Assembly (NCBI RefSeq): GCF_003285015.1
Contig: NZ_QMFB01000003.1
Coordinates: forward strand, 124,001-188,000
From: Paenibacillus contaminans
GTDB lineage: Bacteria > Bacillota > Bacilli > Paenibacillales > NBRC-103111
DNA length: 64,000 nt
Direction: 5' to 3'
Made by a program: the position numbers and the translations under genes. The notes beneath the pieces are model-generated. The model was not told where the DNA came from and did no database searches. It was given only the letters and a program-made list of their open reading frames with translations. Of this stretch, positions 17,891 through 25,389 are shown in pieces; positions within the stretch are counted from its first letter, which is position 1; each line of letters starts with the position of its first letter.

Positions 17891-18097
17891 ATGACGGTAG
17901 CATCACAAGTAAAAACATGCCTGGCTTCCTTAAAAAGCGCGCAAGCTAGCCTTGAATCGTTTGCGCTGAACACGCAAAACCAGGAAGCCAAAAAGATGTT
18001 CGAGCAAGCGGCTCAATCGACGCAAACAATTTGCGATCAGGTCAGCACGCGCGTACAACAGCTTGAACAGGAAGAACCGCAATATAAAGGCTTCTAA
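17891..18097 (+). CDS. DUF1657 domain-containing small protein
   Basis: 68 residues, the whole DUF1657 family length: MTVASQVKTCLASLKSAQ, then LESFALNTQNQEAKKMFEQA and a helical C-terminus ending in QYKGF. AAAGGAGTTGATCGT precedes the ATG. DUF1657 proteins are regularly encoded beside spoVA/2duf genes and are considered spore proteins of unknown mechanism. Here the gene is divergent from the spoVA operon and shares sequence similarity with the tail of the 2Duf protein. Confidence 0.92.
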   Translation: MTVASQVKTCLASLKSAQASLESFALNTQNQEAKKMFEQAAQSTQTICDQVSTRVQQLEQEEPQYKGF

Positions 18098-18112
18098 CCA
18101 TCCGTTGAACGT

Positions 18113-18150
18113 AAAACAGCCTGATGCACAAAATGCATTCAGGCTGTTTT
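18113..18150. terminator. Bidirectional intrinsic terminator
   Basis: AAAACAGCCTGA-TGCA and TGCA-TTCAGGCTGTTTT make a long stem (with one bulge) around an AAAA-containing loop, with T on one side and A on the other. It lies between the DUF1657 gene and the small minus-strand membrane protein gene. Confidence 0.85.
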
Positions 18151-18151
18151 G

Positions 18152-18316
18152 TCATTTTATAAGGTCGACCAAGCTCATCAGCAAAAAAACAAGCAGCAGA
18201 AACAACACCAAAACGAGCAGGACGATTCCTTCAGCCGCGCCCATCCGCATCCGCATACGCTCCTTCCGTTCAAGTCTCTTCGATCGCAGCATCTCATGAG
18301 CAGGGCGTTTATCCAT
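18152..18316 (-). CDS. Small single-pass membrane protein, unknown function
   Basis: 54 residues: a highly basic N-terminus (MLRSKRLERKERMRMRMG) followed by one transmembrane helix (IVLLVLVLFLLLVFLLM) and a short SLVDLIK end. The charge pattern predicts a cytoplasmic N-terminus. The amino acid pattern is that of a real protein, and the frame ends two bases before a terminator whose A-side suits this strand. The ribosome-binding site is weak (TGAG about 6 bases before the ATG). I do not recognise a family. A sporulation role is possible from the neighbours but unproven. Confidence 0.5.
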   Translation of the reverse strand: MDKRPAHEMLRSKRLERKERMRMRMGAAEGIVLLVLVLFLLLVFLLMSLVDLIK

Positions 18317-18380
18317 ATAACTCAGCGTATGTCACGTGCAGCCGATTAGGTTGGGTATATGCCTATAAGAAGAAAAATGA

Positions 18381-18408
18381 TATAATCAAAAATGTTCACG
18401 TTAACATT
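18381..18408 (+). promoter_or_regulatory. -10 box and palindromic operator upstream of the glucuronate-isomerase-like gene
   Basis: A consensus TATAAT at 18381-18386 is followed at 18391-18408 by AATGTTCACGTTAACATT, an imperfect palindrome of the AATGTT-N6-AACATT type. This resembles operators of LacI/GalR-family repressors, placed where binding would block transcription. No good -35 is visible. Confidence 0.5.
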
Positions 18409-18437
18409 TTCGAAAAGAAACGGGGATAAACACCAAT

Positions 18438-19706
18438 ATGAGCCTTCAATCAAAGCAAGCGTTACTGGAATTCGTCGAGCGAACGGTGCGGGAAACGCCC
18501 GTAACCGACATTCATACCCATCTGTTTGCCGAGTCCTTCGGCGAGCTTCTTCTTTGGGGAGTCGACGAGCTTCTTACCTATCATTACCTTATTGCGGAAA
18601 TGTTCCGGTATAAGCCGGATTTGACTTACGATACGTTCTGGAGCATGACGAAGCGGGAGCAGGCCGATCTGATCTGGCAGACGCTGTTTATCGAGCATTC
18701 GCCGTACAGCGAAGCTTGCCGCGGCGTCGTTACCGTATTGAACCGGCTGGGCTTCGATCTATCCGAACGCGATTTAGGCAAATACCGCGAATATTTCAGC
18801 CGCGTCAGCGCAGGCGATTATATCGACCGGGTGCTCGATACCGCCAAAATCAAAACGGTCGTCATGACGAACGATCCTTTTGATGCGTCCGAATTGCCGA
18901 CCTGGGAAGCCGGTCACGGCCTTGACGATCCGCGCTTTCAAGCTGCGCTGCGAATCGATCCGCTCCTCAATGCATGGGACGCGACTTGGCCTCGCTTAAA
19001 GGAGCAAGGCTTCGACGTGTCAGCCGATATGTCGGGACGTACGATGGACGAAATCCGCCGATTTCTGCAATCCTGGATTTCCCGTATGAACCCGCTGTAC
19101 TTGGCCGTCTCGCTGCCGAACGATTTCGCCTACCCGGAGAACTCCGCCCGCGGACGTATTATCGACGAGTGCATCATACCGGTTACCCGCGAAGCCGACA
19201 TCCCGTTCGCCATGATGATCGGAGTCAAACGGCAAGTGAATCCTTCGCTCCGCTCCGCCGGAGACAGCGTTGGCAAGAGCGATATCGGCGCAGTCGAAAC
19301 CATTGTGAGCCGTTATCAGGACAACAAGTTCCTGGTTACGATGCTTTCGCGTGAAAACCAGCACGAGCTTGCGGTAACCGCACGCAAAAACCGGAATTTG
19401 CTCGTATTCGGGTGCTGGTGGTTTCTGAACAACCCGAGTCTGATCGAAGAAATTACGCGTATGCGTCTTGAGCTGTTAGGCGGCAGCGTTATTCCGCAGC
19501 ATTCCGACTGCCGGATTCTCGATCAGCTCATTTACAAATGGGATCATTCTCGCTCCATCATTGCAAAAGTGTTATGCGATAAATACGGCGATTTATTCGA
19601 CTCGGGCTGGCGGCTGGAGGAGGAGGAAATTCGCCGCGACGTGGCTGATTTGCTAGGCGGCGCTTTCTGGACATTTATCGGGCGCCAGGACCCCGCACAA
19701 GGATAA
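18438..19706 (+). CDS. Glucuronate isomerase (UxaC)-like amidohydrolase-fold protein
   Basis: 422 residues, shorter than classical UxaC (about 470). The metal-binding HxH is in VTDIHTHLFAESFG, and the C-terminal part contains GGSVIPQHSDCRILDQLIYKWDHSR and LLGGAFWTFIG, similar to uronate isomerases. UxaC interconverts D-glucuronate/D-fructuronate and D-galacturonate/D-tagaturonate. This divergent relative may act on another sugar acid. The gene is single, with an operator-like palindrome upstream. Its stop codon lies inside a copy of the dispersed repeat starting at 19698. Confidence 0.75.
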   Translation: MSLQSKQALLEFVERTVRETPVTDIHTHLFAESFGELLLWGVDELLTYHYLIAEMFRYKPDLTYDTFWSMTKREQADLIWQTLFIEHSPYSEACRGVVTVLNRLGFDLSERDLGKYREYFSRVSAGDYIDRVLDTAKIKTVVMTNDPFDASELPTWEAGHGLDDPRFQAALRIDPLLNAWDATWPRLKEQGFDVSADMSGRTMDEIRRFLQSWISRMNPLYLAVSLPNDFAYPENSARGRIIDECIIPVTREADIPFAMMIGVKRQVNPSLRSAGDSVGKSDIGAVETIVSRYQDNKFLVTMLSRENQHELAVTARKNRNLLVFGCWWFLNNPSLIEEITRMRLELLGGSVIPQHSDCRILDQLIYKWDHSRSIIAKVLCDKYGDLFDSGWRLEEEEIRRDVADLLGGAFWTFIGRQDPAQG

Positions 19707-19750
19707 ACGGCTTAACCGTCTTAGACGAGGGCGTTTACCGGGAAATGAAC
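19698..19750 (+). repeat. Dispersed intergenic repeat, shortened copy (copy A)
   Basis: Starts CAAGGATAAACGGCTTAACC and ends GGCGTTTACCGGGAAATGAAC. It matches both ends of the copies at 27272-27366 and 31638-31729 but lacks about 40 bases of the middle. The uronate-isomerase-like gene ends within it (CAAGGATAA gives Gln-Gly-stop). A terminator follows 20 bases later. Confidence 0.7.
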
Positions 19751-19770
19751 TAATCCCAAATTGTAAACAA

Positions 19771-19816
19771 AGAAGCTTCCAAAACCACTGATAAAGTGGG
19801 AATGGAAGCTTCTTTT
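19771..19816. terminator. Bidirectional intrinsic terminator
   Basis: AAGAAGCTTCC and GGAAGCTTCTT form the stem around an inner CCAC/GTGG pairing, with TTTT on the plus strand and TTTG on the minus strand. It ends the uronate-isomerase-like gene and lies downstream of the convergent methylase gene. Confidence 0.8.
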
Positions 19817-19878
19817 CCTGTTAATTTAGTGCTCGAAGTGGGACGGGAAAATGACAAAAATGACTTTTGAGACAGCCC

Positions 19879-21954
19879 CTATCTTTCGCATAAAAATTTA
19901 ACGGCGGGCAGCTTTTCGCGAATAAGCGCTTTATGCTCCGGCAGCAGTTCGAACAAATCCATCATGATCTCATCGATCTTCTCATATAATCCCAGCCTGC
20001 CCGGGAGACGCTTTTGCCGCATGAGCGCATCGGTCATGCGGACGATCTCCTCCTGCAGTTCCGGATCGCATGCCGGAATCGGAAGCGATTCGATATAACC
20101 GCGAAGCACTTTGACCGACTGGTACGAATGTGAATAAAAGTATTGAATCGGCCGCGAATTGAGTACGGCCATTACATATTTGACCGAATAACCGGGCAGC
20201 TCGGGAATGAGCAGATTCGCGCTGTTCAGCGACAGCAATTGGGTATTATCATACGCGAAGACGAGCTGCTCGCTGACGAACCGGTACAACAGCTTTTCTT
20301 TGGCGCGATACGTTTGCTCCGGCGCGACCTGCTGAAATTTATCGGGGGCAAATACGAGATAGCTGTTATCCGGGAAACAATTGTATTTAAAGAGACGACT
20401 GCCCTTCAATACGACCTCTCCGCCCTCCGGCTTGTCCGACATGACATATTTGCCGTTGTTGCCCGTTACGATCCCGAGCGCAAACTCGGCGTGGCCGCCC
20501 AGAAACATTGCACCTGGAAGCGTCCGCATCCGTTCCAGCAAATCATGCTCGCGGTCATTCGCCTGCACGTTAAAAATGCTTTGCTCATTCTCCGAGAATC
20601 GAAGCTGATCGACCTTATAGGTTTCTCCGCCCGTCTTGACCGCAATCGTATGTGAGGCATCAGCGGCGCCTTTGCGAACCGTCAGCGTGACGGTAGGCAC
20701 GTATACGCGGCTAAACGGCGTACCCAGCAGCTCGATTCGCTCGATTTTCGTCTGCTCCAGCAGCAAACGGCGAATCGGCTTATGCATATGAACATGCAGC
20801 ACCGCTTCCGGTAGCAGAAAAGCAAGCAGTCCGCCTTCCTCAAGCATGCTGACGCCGCTTTCCATAAATAGTGCGAAGGATTCCACCGACGTTCCTGCCG
20901 ATCGGAACGTCTGCCTGGCTGCGATTCTCTCCGCTTGCGAAAATTTATAACCCCAAGGCGGATTGCCGATCACGAGATCGAACTTGTGCGCAGGCGAATC
21001 TGCAAGCTCAAGCGAGTTCCGCACGGCGACGCGGAATTTCAGCGTATCCTCCGCTTCCGCTTTTCCGGCGAGCAAAGCAAGGTTCAGCTTGGCCAAGCTG
21101 ACGGCTACGGGGTCGATATCGTAGCCTGCGATGCAGCGCTCGAGCAGCAGCCGCTCCGCTTCATCGGAAGGCGTACCGGCGAGAATCATTCGTCTCTTTA
21201 ACGTTACATACATATGAATAAGGAAATTGCCCGAACCGCAGCAAGGATCGACTACAGCCGGACGAGGTTGTCCCTGAAGCAATTCCAGACTTGACTCCAC
21301 TAAAGCTTCCGCCAAAGAAGATGATGTATAATAACTTCCTTGCGGCTTCCGGGTCCGTAAATTGGAAAGCGACATATATAACAGTCCGAGCAAATCCTCG
21401 CCTTCCATGAACCTTACCGGGTACTTCAACAATCTGCGCATAACGGACTGCTCCGCCGCACTTGGACCGTTCTTGTGAAAATCGAATAAGTCGGTAACAG
21501 CTTCGGTATAAACGCCAAGCTTTATTTTCCCAGCGTGTACCGCTTCCAGCATACCTCCGGCACGCATGTCCGTCTCTTTGACTGCGATATGGCCCCTGTC
21601 TGCAAGAAGCCTCAGCGCGATTTCCACCAGTACGGCCTCGGAACGGATGGGCTCGGCAGAATCCCCAACCAGCTGCAGAACCGCTCTGGCGAGCTCTACC
21701 AGCCCGATAGCCTTCACGTACTCGGCCGGTATCAGTCTACCTTCCGCCGCAGCTTTATTTCTTCGTTGTTTAAGTCTTTGCGAATTCGCCGCAAACAGCT
21801 CCGATCTAAGATCAGCGACCAGCTGCTTGTCGAGAAGCGGAGATCTTCCTTCATATTGGGCAGACAGCCTTCCCGCTTTCAGCCAATTCCGTACCGTTGC
21901 ACCCGAAACGCCGAGCAGCTGCGCGGCTTCTTCAATTCGGATTAATTGTTTCAT
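19879..21954 (-). CDS. Solitary N6-adenine DNA methyltransferase with N-terminal helix-turn-helix and C-terminal specificity region
   Basis: 691 residues. Residues 1-60 form an excisionase/MerR-type HTH (IRIEEAAQLLGVSGATVRNWLKAG). An alpha-helical segment leads to the gamma-type methyltransferase core, with motif I VDPCCGSGNFLIHMY near 235 and catalytic motif IV VIGNPPWGYKF near 330. The C-terminal 300 residues (GIVTGNNGKYV, LPELPGYSVKYVMAVLNSRPIQY) look like the TaqI/type IIG target-recognition region. No nuclease motif or restriction partner is seen inside the protein or next to it. It could be an orphan epigenetic methylase or the remnant of a restriction-modification system. Confidence 0.85.
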   Translation of the reverse strand: MKQLIRIEEAAQLLGVSGATVRNWLKAGRLSAQYEGRSPLLDKQLVADLRSELFAANSQRLKQRRNKAAAEGRLIPAEYVKAIGLVELARAVLQLVGDSAEPIRSEAVLVEIALRLLADRGHIAVKETDMRAGGMLEAVHAGKIKLGVYTEAVTDLFDFHKNGPSAAEQSVMRRLLKYPVRFMEGEDLLGLLYMSLSNLRTRKPQGSYYTSSSLAEALVESSLELLQGQPRPAVVDPCCGSGNFLIHMYVTLKRRMILAGTPSDEAERLLLERCIAGYDIDPVAVSLAKLNLALLAGKAEAEDTLKFRVAVRNSLELADSPAHKFDLVIGNPPWGYKFSQAERIAARQTFRSAGTSVESFALFMESGVSMLEEGGLLAFLLPEAVLHVHMHKPIRRLLLEQTKIERIELLGTPFSRVYVPTVTLTVRKGAADASHTIAVKTGGETYKVDQLRFSENEQSIFNVQANDREHDLLERMRTLPGAMFLGGHAEFALGIVTGNNGKYVMSDKPEGGEVVLKGSRLFKYNCFPDNSYLVFAPDKFQQVAPEQTYRAKEKLLYRFVSEQLVFAYDNTQLLSLNSANLLIPELPGYSVKYVMAVLNSRPIQYFYSHSYQSVKVLRGYIESLPIPACDPELQEEIVRMTDALMRQKRLPGRLGLYEKIDEIMMDLFELLPEHKALIREKLPAVKFLCER

Positions 21955-22202
21955 TTCCTAAGCCCGACCCCCTATGACTGTCCAATCGATGCAATTTCTA
22001 TATAGGCTTCGTCGCCCGTCTCTTTTTTCCTTCCGTCGCTCCAGCGCGCCGGCTCTTATCTCGCATTTGGGTATTTACATTCGGTGTTCGAACGTCGCCG
22101 GCGCAGGTTCAAGACGCATCTTTGATCATTCCAATAGTATAACGTATCGAAGCGTTTTTTTCTTCAAAATCATTGTTTTCCTATAACCGTTATGGTAAAG
22201 CG
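21955..22202. other. Spacer between the methylase gene and rpmG
   Basis: No gene seen. TATACT with AT-rich flanks near 22135-22142 (minus strand) is the best -10 candidate for the methylase gene, but its upstream TTGAAG is 20 bases away, longer than the usual spacing. Confidence 0.35.
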
Positions 22203-22250
22203 AAAAGGGTTACCCGGGATTAGAGAGCAGCTCCAATTCCCGAATAACCC
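22203..22250 (-). terminator. Intrinsic terminator of the rpmG/CobW operon
   Basis: On the minus strand GGGTTATTCGGGA pairs with TCCCGGGTAACCC (one mismatch) and is followed by TTTT. It lies 20 bases after the rpmG stop. Confidence 0.8.
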
Positions 22251-22270
22251 TTCCGATTAGCCATATGCCT

Positions 22271-22420
22271 TTATCTAGTTTCACGATGCAGCGTATACCG
22301 TTTTAACCGCGGACAATATTTGCGAAGTTCCATACGTCCCGGCTGCGTTTTTTTGTTCTTCGTCGTCGTGTAATTGCGGTCGCCCGTTTCCGTACAAGCA
22401 AGCGTAACGGTCACTCTCAT
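22271..22420 (-). CDS. rpmG: Ribosomal protein bL33, zinc-independent (C-minus) form
   Basis: 49 residues, typical bL33 length: [20 protein letters not shown] through [18 protein letters not shown]. Zinc-binding L33 proteins carry two CxxC pairs. Here each pair keeps only one Cys (ACTET and YCPRL), so the zinc ribbon is lost. Such C-minus paralogues replace the zinc form during zinc shortage. GGAGGTGATCGAAC precedes the ATG. It lies 26 bases after the CobW-type GTPase gene, giving a coherent zinc-starvation operon. Confidence 0.93.
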   Translation of the reverse strand: MRVTVTLACTETGDRNYTTTKNKKTQPGRMELRKYCPRLKRYTLHRETR

Positions 22421-22446
22421 GTTCGATCACCTCCCTGTTCGACTAT

Positions 22447-23661
22447 CTAATGCTTCGCCGTCTCCCACTGCTCTTTGGGCAGGTTCGGAAACGAATCGGG
22501 AAACGAGTTCCAATCCTGCTTCATCTCCTCTTCCGTCAACAAACAGCTATCCAGCTCCGATATCATATGCTCGCGATCCATTCCGATCCCGATGAAAACG
22601 ACCTTGTTCACGCGATCCCCGTATAACGGATCCCATTTCTTGGCAAGCTCGGGCTCTTCCCCAAGTATCGGCAACCGTTCTTGCTCGGGCAGCGCCGCTA
22701 CCCAATAGCCGGCAGGACCGAACTGGATCGAAGGACCTGCCTGACTTATGTTTTGTGCGAGACGGTTGCGCGTCGAAAGCCATACAATCCCTTTGGCGCG
22801 TACGATTTCAGGCGGCCATTTCTCCATCCAGCTCATCAGCCTGCCGGGATGGAAGGGCTTTACCCGCTCGTACACGAAAGAGGAAATCCCGTATTCCTCC
22901 GTTTCGGGCACATGCACCGGCTTCTCCATTTCTTTTATCCATCCCGCCGACACGCTTGCTTCCTCGAAGCTAAACAGCCCCGTATTCAAAATGGCCTCCG
23001 GATCCACGATTCCGTTGCCCGCCCGGATGCGTTTCGCCCTAGGCTGAAGTTTGCCGAGTACCCCCTCCAGCTCCGTTAGCTGTTCTTCGTCAACCATATC
23101 GCATTTATTGATGACCAGCACATCGCAAAACTCGATTTGATCGATGAGAAGATCGACAACCTCGCGCGTATCGCCTTCGCCCACCGCTTGGCTTCGCTCC
23201 AGCAGCGTATCGCCGGATGAAAAGTCATGCCAAAACCGGTACGCGTCTACTACGGTTACCATGCAATCCAGTCTGCAGTACTTCGATAAATCGATGCCAT
23301 GCTCTTGGTCGATATAAGTAAACGTTTGTGCTACGGGAACCGGCTCCCCTACGCCGGTAGATTCGATCAGGATGTAATCGAAACGGTTTTCGAGCGCCAG
23401 CCTCTCGACTTCCTTCAATAAATCGTCGCGCAATGTGCAGCAGATGCAGCCGTTCGACATTTCCACAAGCTTTTCGTTCGTACGCGAGAGTCCGCCGCCG
23501 TCCTTAATCAGCTCCGCATCGATATTGATCTCGCTAAGATCGTTGACGATTACGGCAACCCGTAATCCGTTCCTATTGTTAAGCACATGATTGAGGATCG
23601 TCGTCTTTCCGGCACCCAAATAGCCGCTTAGGACCGTTACGGGTATTCTTGCTGCTTGCAT
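22447..23661 (-). CDS. CobW/COG0523 GTPase, probable zinc metallochaperone (ZagA/YciC-like)
   Basis: 404 residues from the ATG at 23661, chosen because AAGGAG is 8 bases upstream. The GTPase domain has Walker A LSGYLGAGKTTILNHVL, the metal-binding CxCC motif in SNGCICCTLRDDL, ESTGVGEP and NKCDMVD. The CobW C-terminal domain follows at about 260-395. ZagA/YciC proteins deliver zinc to essential enzymes under zinc limitation. The assignment to zinc is supported by the downstream zinc-free L33 gene and by Zur-box-like sequences just upstream. Confidence 0.9.
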   Translation of the reverse strand: MQAARIPVTVLSGYLGAGKTTILNHVLNNRNGLRVAVIVNDLSEINIDAELIKDGGGLSRTNEKLVEMSNGCICCTLRDDLLKEVERLALENRFDYILIESTGVGEPVPVAQTFTYIDQEHGIDLSKYCRLDCMVTVVDAYRFWHDFSSGDTLLERSQAVGEGDTREVVDLLIDQIEFCDVLVINKCDMVDEEQLTELEGVLGKLQPRAKRIRAGNGIVDPEAILNTGLFSFEEASVSAGWIKEMEKPVHVPETEEYGISSFVYERVKPFHPGRLMSWMEKWPPEIVRAKGIVWLSTRNRLAQNISQAGPSIQFGPAGYWVAALPEQERLPILGEEPELAKKWDPLYGDRVNKVVFIGIGMDREHMISELDSCLLTEEEMKQDWNSFPDSFPNLPKEQWETAKH

Positions 23662-23677
23662 GTCCATCTCTCCTTTT

Positions 23678-23698
23678 ATGTAATTATTACGATTAAAA
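23678..23698 (-). promoter_or_regulatory. Zur-box-like operator next to the CobW start
   Basis: On the minus strand AATCGTAATAATTAC matches the core of the Bacillus Zur box (AAATCGTAATNATTACGATTT) over 15 consecutive bases. It sits 17-37 bases before the CobW-type start codon, where Zur with zinc bound would block expression. Confidence 0.75.
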
Positions 23699-23795
23699 CC
23701 CAAAAACAAATCATCGTTCACTTAAGCATCGCATCGTTCCCAAAATCGGCCGCAGCTTGCTTTCATGATTAACGCTAAATAATAACAAAGTGTTT

Positions 23796-23816
23796 AAACG
23801 TAATTTTTACTATTTA
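23796..23816 (-). promoter_or_regulatory. Second Zur-box-like site
   Basis: AAATAGTAAAAATTACGTTT on the minus strand matches most positions of the Zur consensus (both half-sites recognisable). It lies about 135 bases upstream of the CobW start and could mark the promoter of the operon. Confidence 0.55.
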
Positions 23817-23863
23817 ATCATAACGCCAATCGCTCTTTGATGTCAACCTTCCTTTGTGTAAAA

Positions 23864-23904
23864 AGAAAGCAAGCCGGCACCGTCATATGAACGGTGCCGG
23901 CTTG
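23864..23904 (-). terminator. Intrinsic terminator of the LysM/3D gene
   Basis: CAAGCCGGCACCGT and ACGGTGCCGGCTTG form a perfect 14-bp stem with a 7-base loop. On the minus strand it is followed by CTTTCTTTTT. Confidence 0.9.
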
Positions 23905-23931
23905 TCTCAGGGAGAATCCATAACGATACGA

Positions 23932-24759
23932 TTATTTCAAGACGTATACTTTAACATTTTGCATGCCGAATTTTGAAACATCGCCCATCGATCTCGGAAT
24001 AAAGATGTCGATACGGCTGCCTTTAATGGCGCCGCCTTGATCGGTCGCCGTTGCAATCATACCGGAAGGCAAGCCGTTATACGAAATACCGGTAACATAA
24101 ACCTTCGATCCCATTGGAATTACTTTAGGATCGACGGCGATCGTTCCGACCTTCAGCGGATTGCCGAAATAATCGACGGCGCCCCAGCCGCCGTTCTCTT
24201 CCGGCGCATCCGAATATGCCGTAGCGACGACGGGAATCATTTTACTGTAGGCTGTCTCGCTGCCGTTTGCGGTTTGAATCGTACCCGCTGCAGCTGCAGC
24301 TGCAACTGCAGCAACCGGCTTCGTTGTTGCCTGGGCAGGCTTGGCGGTCGCCTTCGGCGTCGCTTTCGCCTTCACGGGTGTTGCTGCAGGCGTCGCTTCC
24401 ACAGGCGCTGCTGCCGGCGCTGCCGCTGCAGGTGCCGGAGTTGCAGCAAGTGTCGGCGCCGCTTCCATTGCGATCTCTTTATCGGATTCCGCCTTATAAG
24501 CAAAAACCGTTTTTTCCAGCATTGGCGGAAGCTTGAATACCAATCCTTTATACACATTCATCGGATCGATGGATTCATTGGCTGCCAAAAGATCTTGCAG
24601 CGGGATGTGGAGCTTTTGTGAAACGCTCCAGAATGTGTCGTTTTCCTCTACGTTATACGTCTCATCTACTTCCATAGCATGAGCAGGTATGGCAAACGCG
24701 GCGATGGACAGGCTGATTGCAAGCCCAACCAGCGTCTTCTTTACAGGATTAAACGTCAT
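23932..24759 (-). CDS. Secreted LysM and 3D-domain cell-wall protein
   Basis: 275 residues. A signal peptide (residues 1-28, ending AHA) is followed by one LysM motif (about 33-78: TYNVEENDTFWSVSQKLHIP), an Ala/Pro/Thr-rich linker (about 98-160) and a C-terminal 3D domain (about 175-275). The three conserved aspartates of the 3D domain are in AVDPKVIPMGS, TATDQGGAIKGSRIDIF. 3D domains share the double-psi barrel of lytic transglycosylase MltA and of resuscitation-promoting YocH/YuiC-type proteins. The gene lies under a c-di-AMP riboswitch, as expected for a wall-remodelling enzyme. AAGGAG precedes the ATG. Confidence 0.93.
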   Translation of the reverse strand: MTFNPVKKTLVGLAISLSIAAFAIPAHAMEVDETYNVEENDTFWSVSQKLHIPLQDLLAANESIDPMNVYKGLVFKLPPMLEKTVFAYKAESDKEIAMEAAPTLAATPAPAAAAPAAAPVEATPAATPVKAKATPKATAKPAQATTKPVAAVAAAAAAGTIQTANGSETAYSKMIPVVATAYSDAPEENGGWGAVDYFGNPLKVGTIAVDPKVIPMGSKVYVTGISYNGLPSGMIATATDQGGAIKGSRIDIFIPRSMGDVSKFGMQNVKVYVLK

Positions 24760-24779
24760 GAGAGTCTCCTTTGGTGTCT

Positions 24780-24950
24780 ATTGCCTACGAGGTTAGTTGT
24801 CGGGTTCGGACCAAAGGTTAGTCCCTACTCGCGGCTGCGAGATTCACCCCAAACGAACGATAGACGGCCGGCTTGAAAAAAAAGATTGACCTCCGGACAT
24901 TTTGCGTTCATAATATATCGTCCCCCGCACTTCCTAGGAAGTTTCGGCTC
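24780..24950 (-). promoter_or_regulatory. c-di-AMP riboswitch (ydaO-yuaA type)
   Basis: Reading the minus strand, the landmarks are GCCGAAAC, the hairpin ACTTCCTAGGAAGT, GCGGGGGACGA, TTGGGGTGAATCTCGC, a GCAGCCGC turn, GAGTAGGGACTAACC, GAACCCGACAACTAACCTC and GTAGGCAAT, which closes P1. The ribosome-binding site of the LysM/3D gene follows 20 bases later. It is the second member of this class in the window, and its 3' part is almost identical to the one at 13569-13753. Confidence 0.9.
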
Positions 24951-25389
24951 CTGTAAGACTATCATAAGTTTACCCGATACGAAAACCCTCATTTTCTTAC
25001 AGTTTTGCAAGATTCACTGGAAAAGCGGTGCGAAACACGAACGCATAACCTGCATAAAATCCCGCAATTTTACATATTTTTTATACTTTTCTGGAAAATA
25101 AATTGGTATAGGCAGGAAGACTATTTCCAATAATTAAGTATCATCCCTAAGTCGATATGCACCCGCCGTTGTCAAAATCGCAGCATAAATCTCACGCCGG
25201 ATGCGGTCTTTCATTGCTTATCCATCGAACATAAAGCGTTCCGTCAGCCTAAAGCACAGCATGAAACACCTTTGCAGGAGCTAAGCCCGATAGCTGTTTT
25301 CCAGCCGCTGCCGATTGAAACCCGGTTTTTATAAAAATTTTATGCACGATTTTGCCGTCGACGATTATTGCCAAAGGCAAAATTCGGTG
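24951..25389. other. Long spacer upstream of the LysM/3D riboswitch
   Basis: No gene recognised in 439 bases. The part next to the riboswitch is AT-rich and should hold the promoter of the LysM/3D transcript; I could not pick a convincing -35/-10 pair. TTTTGCC and GGCAAAA near 25351-25383 could form a weak hairpin after the effector-binding gene. Confidence 0.4.
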
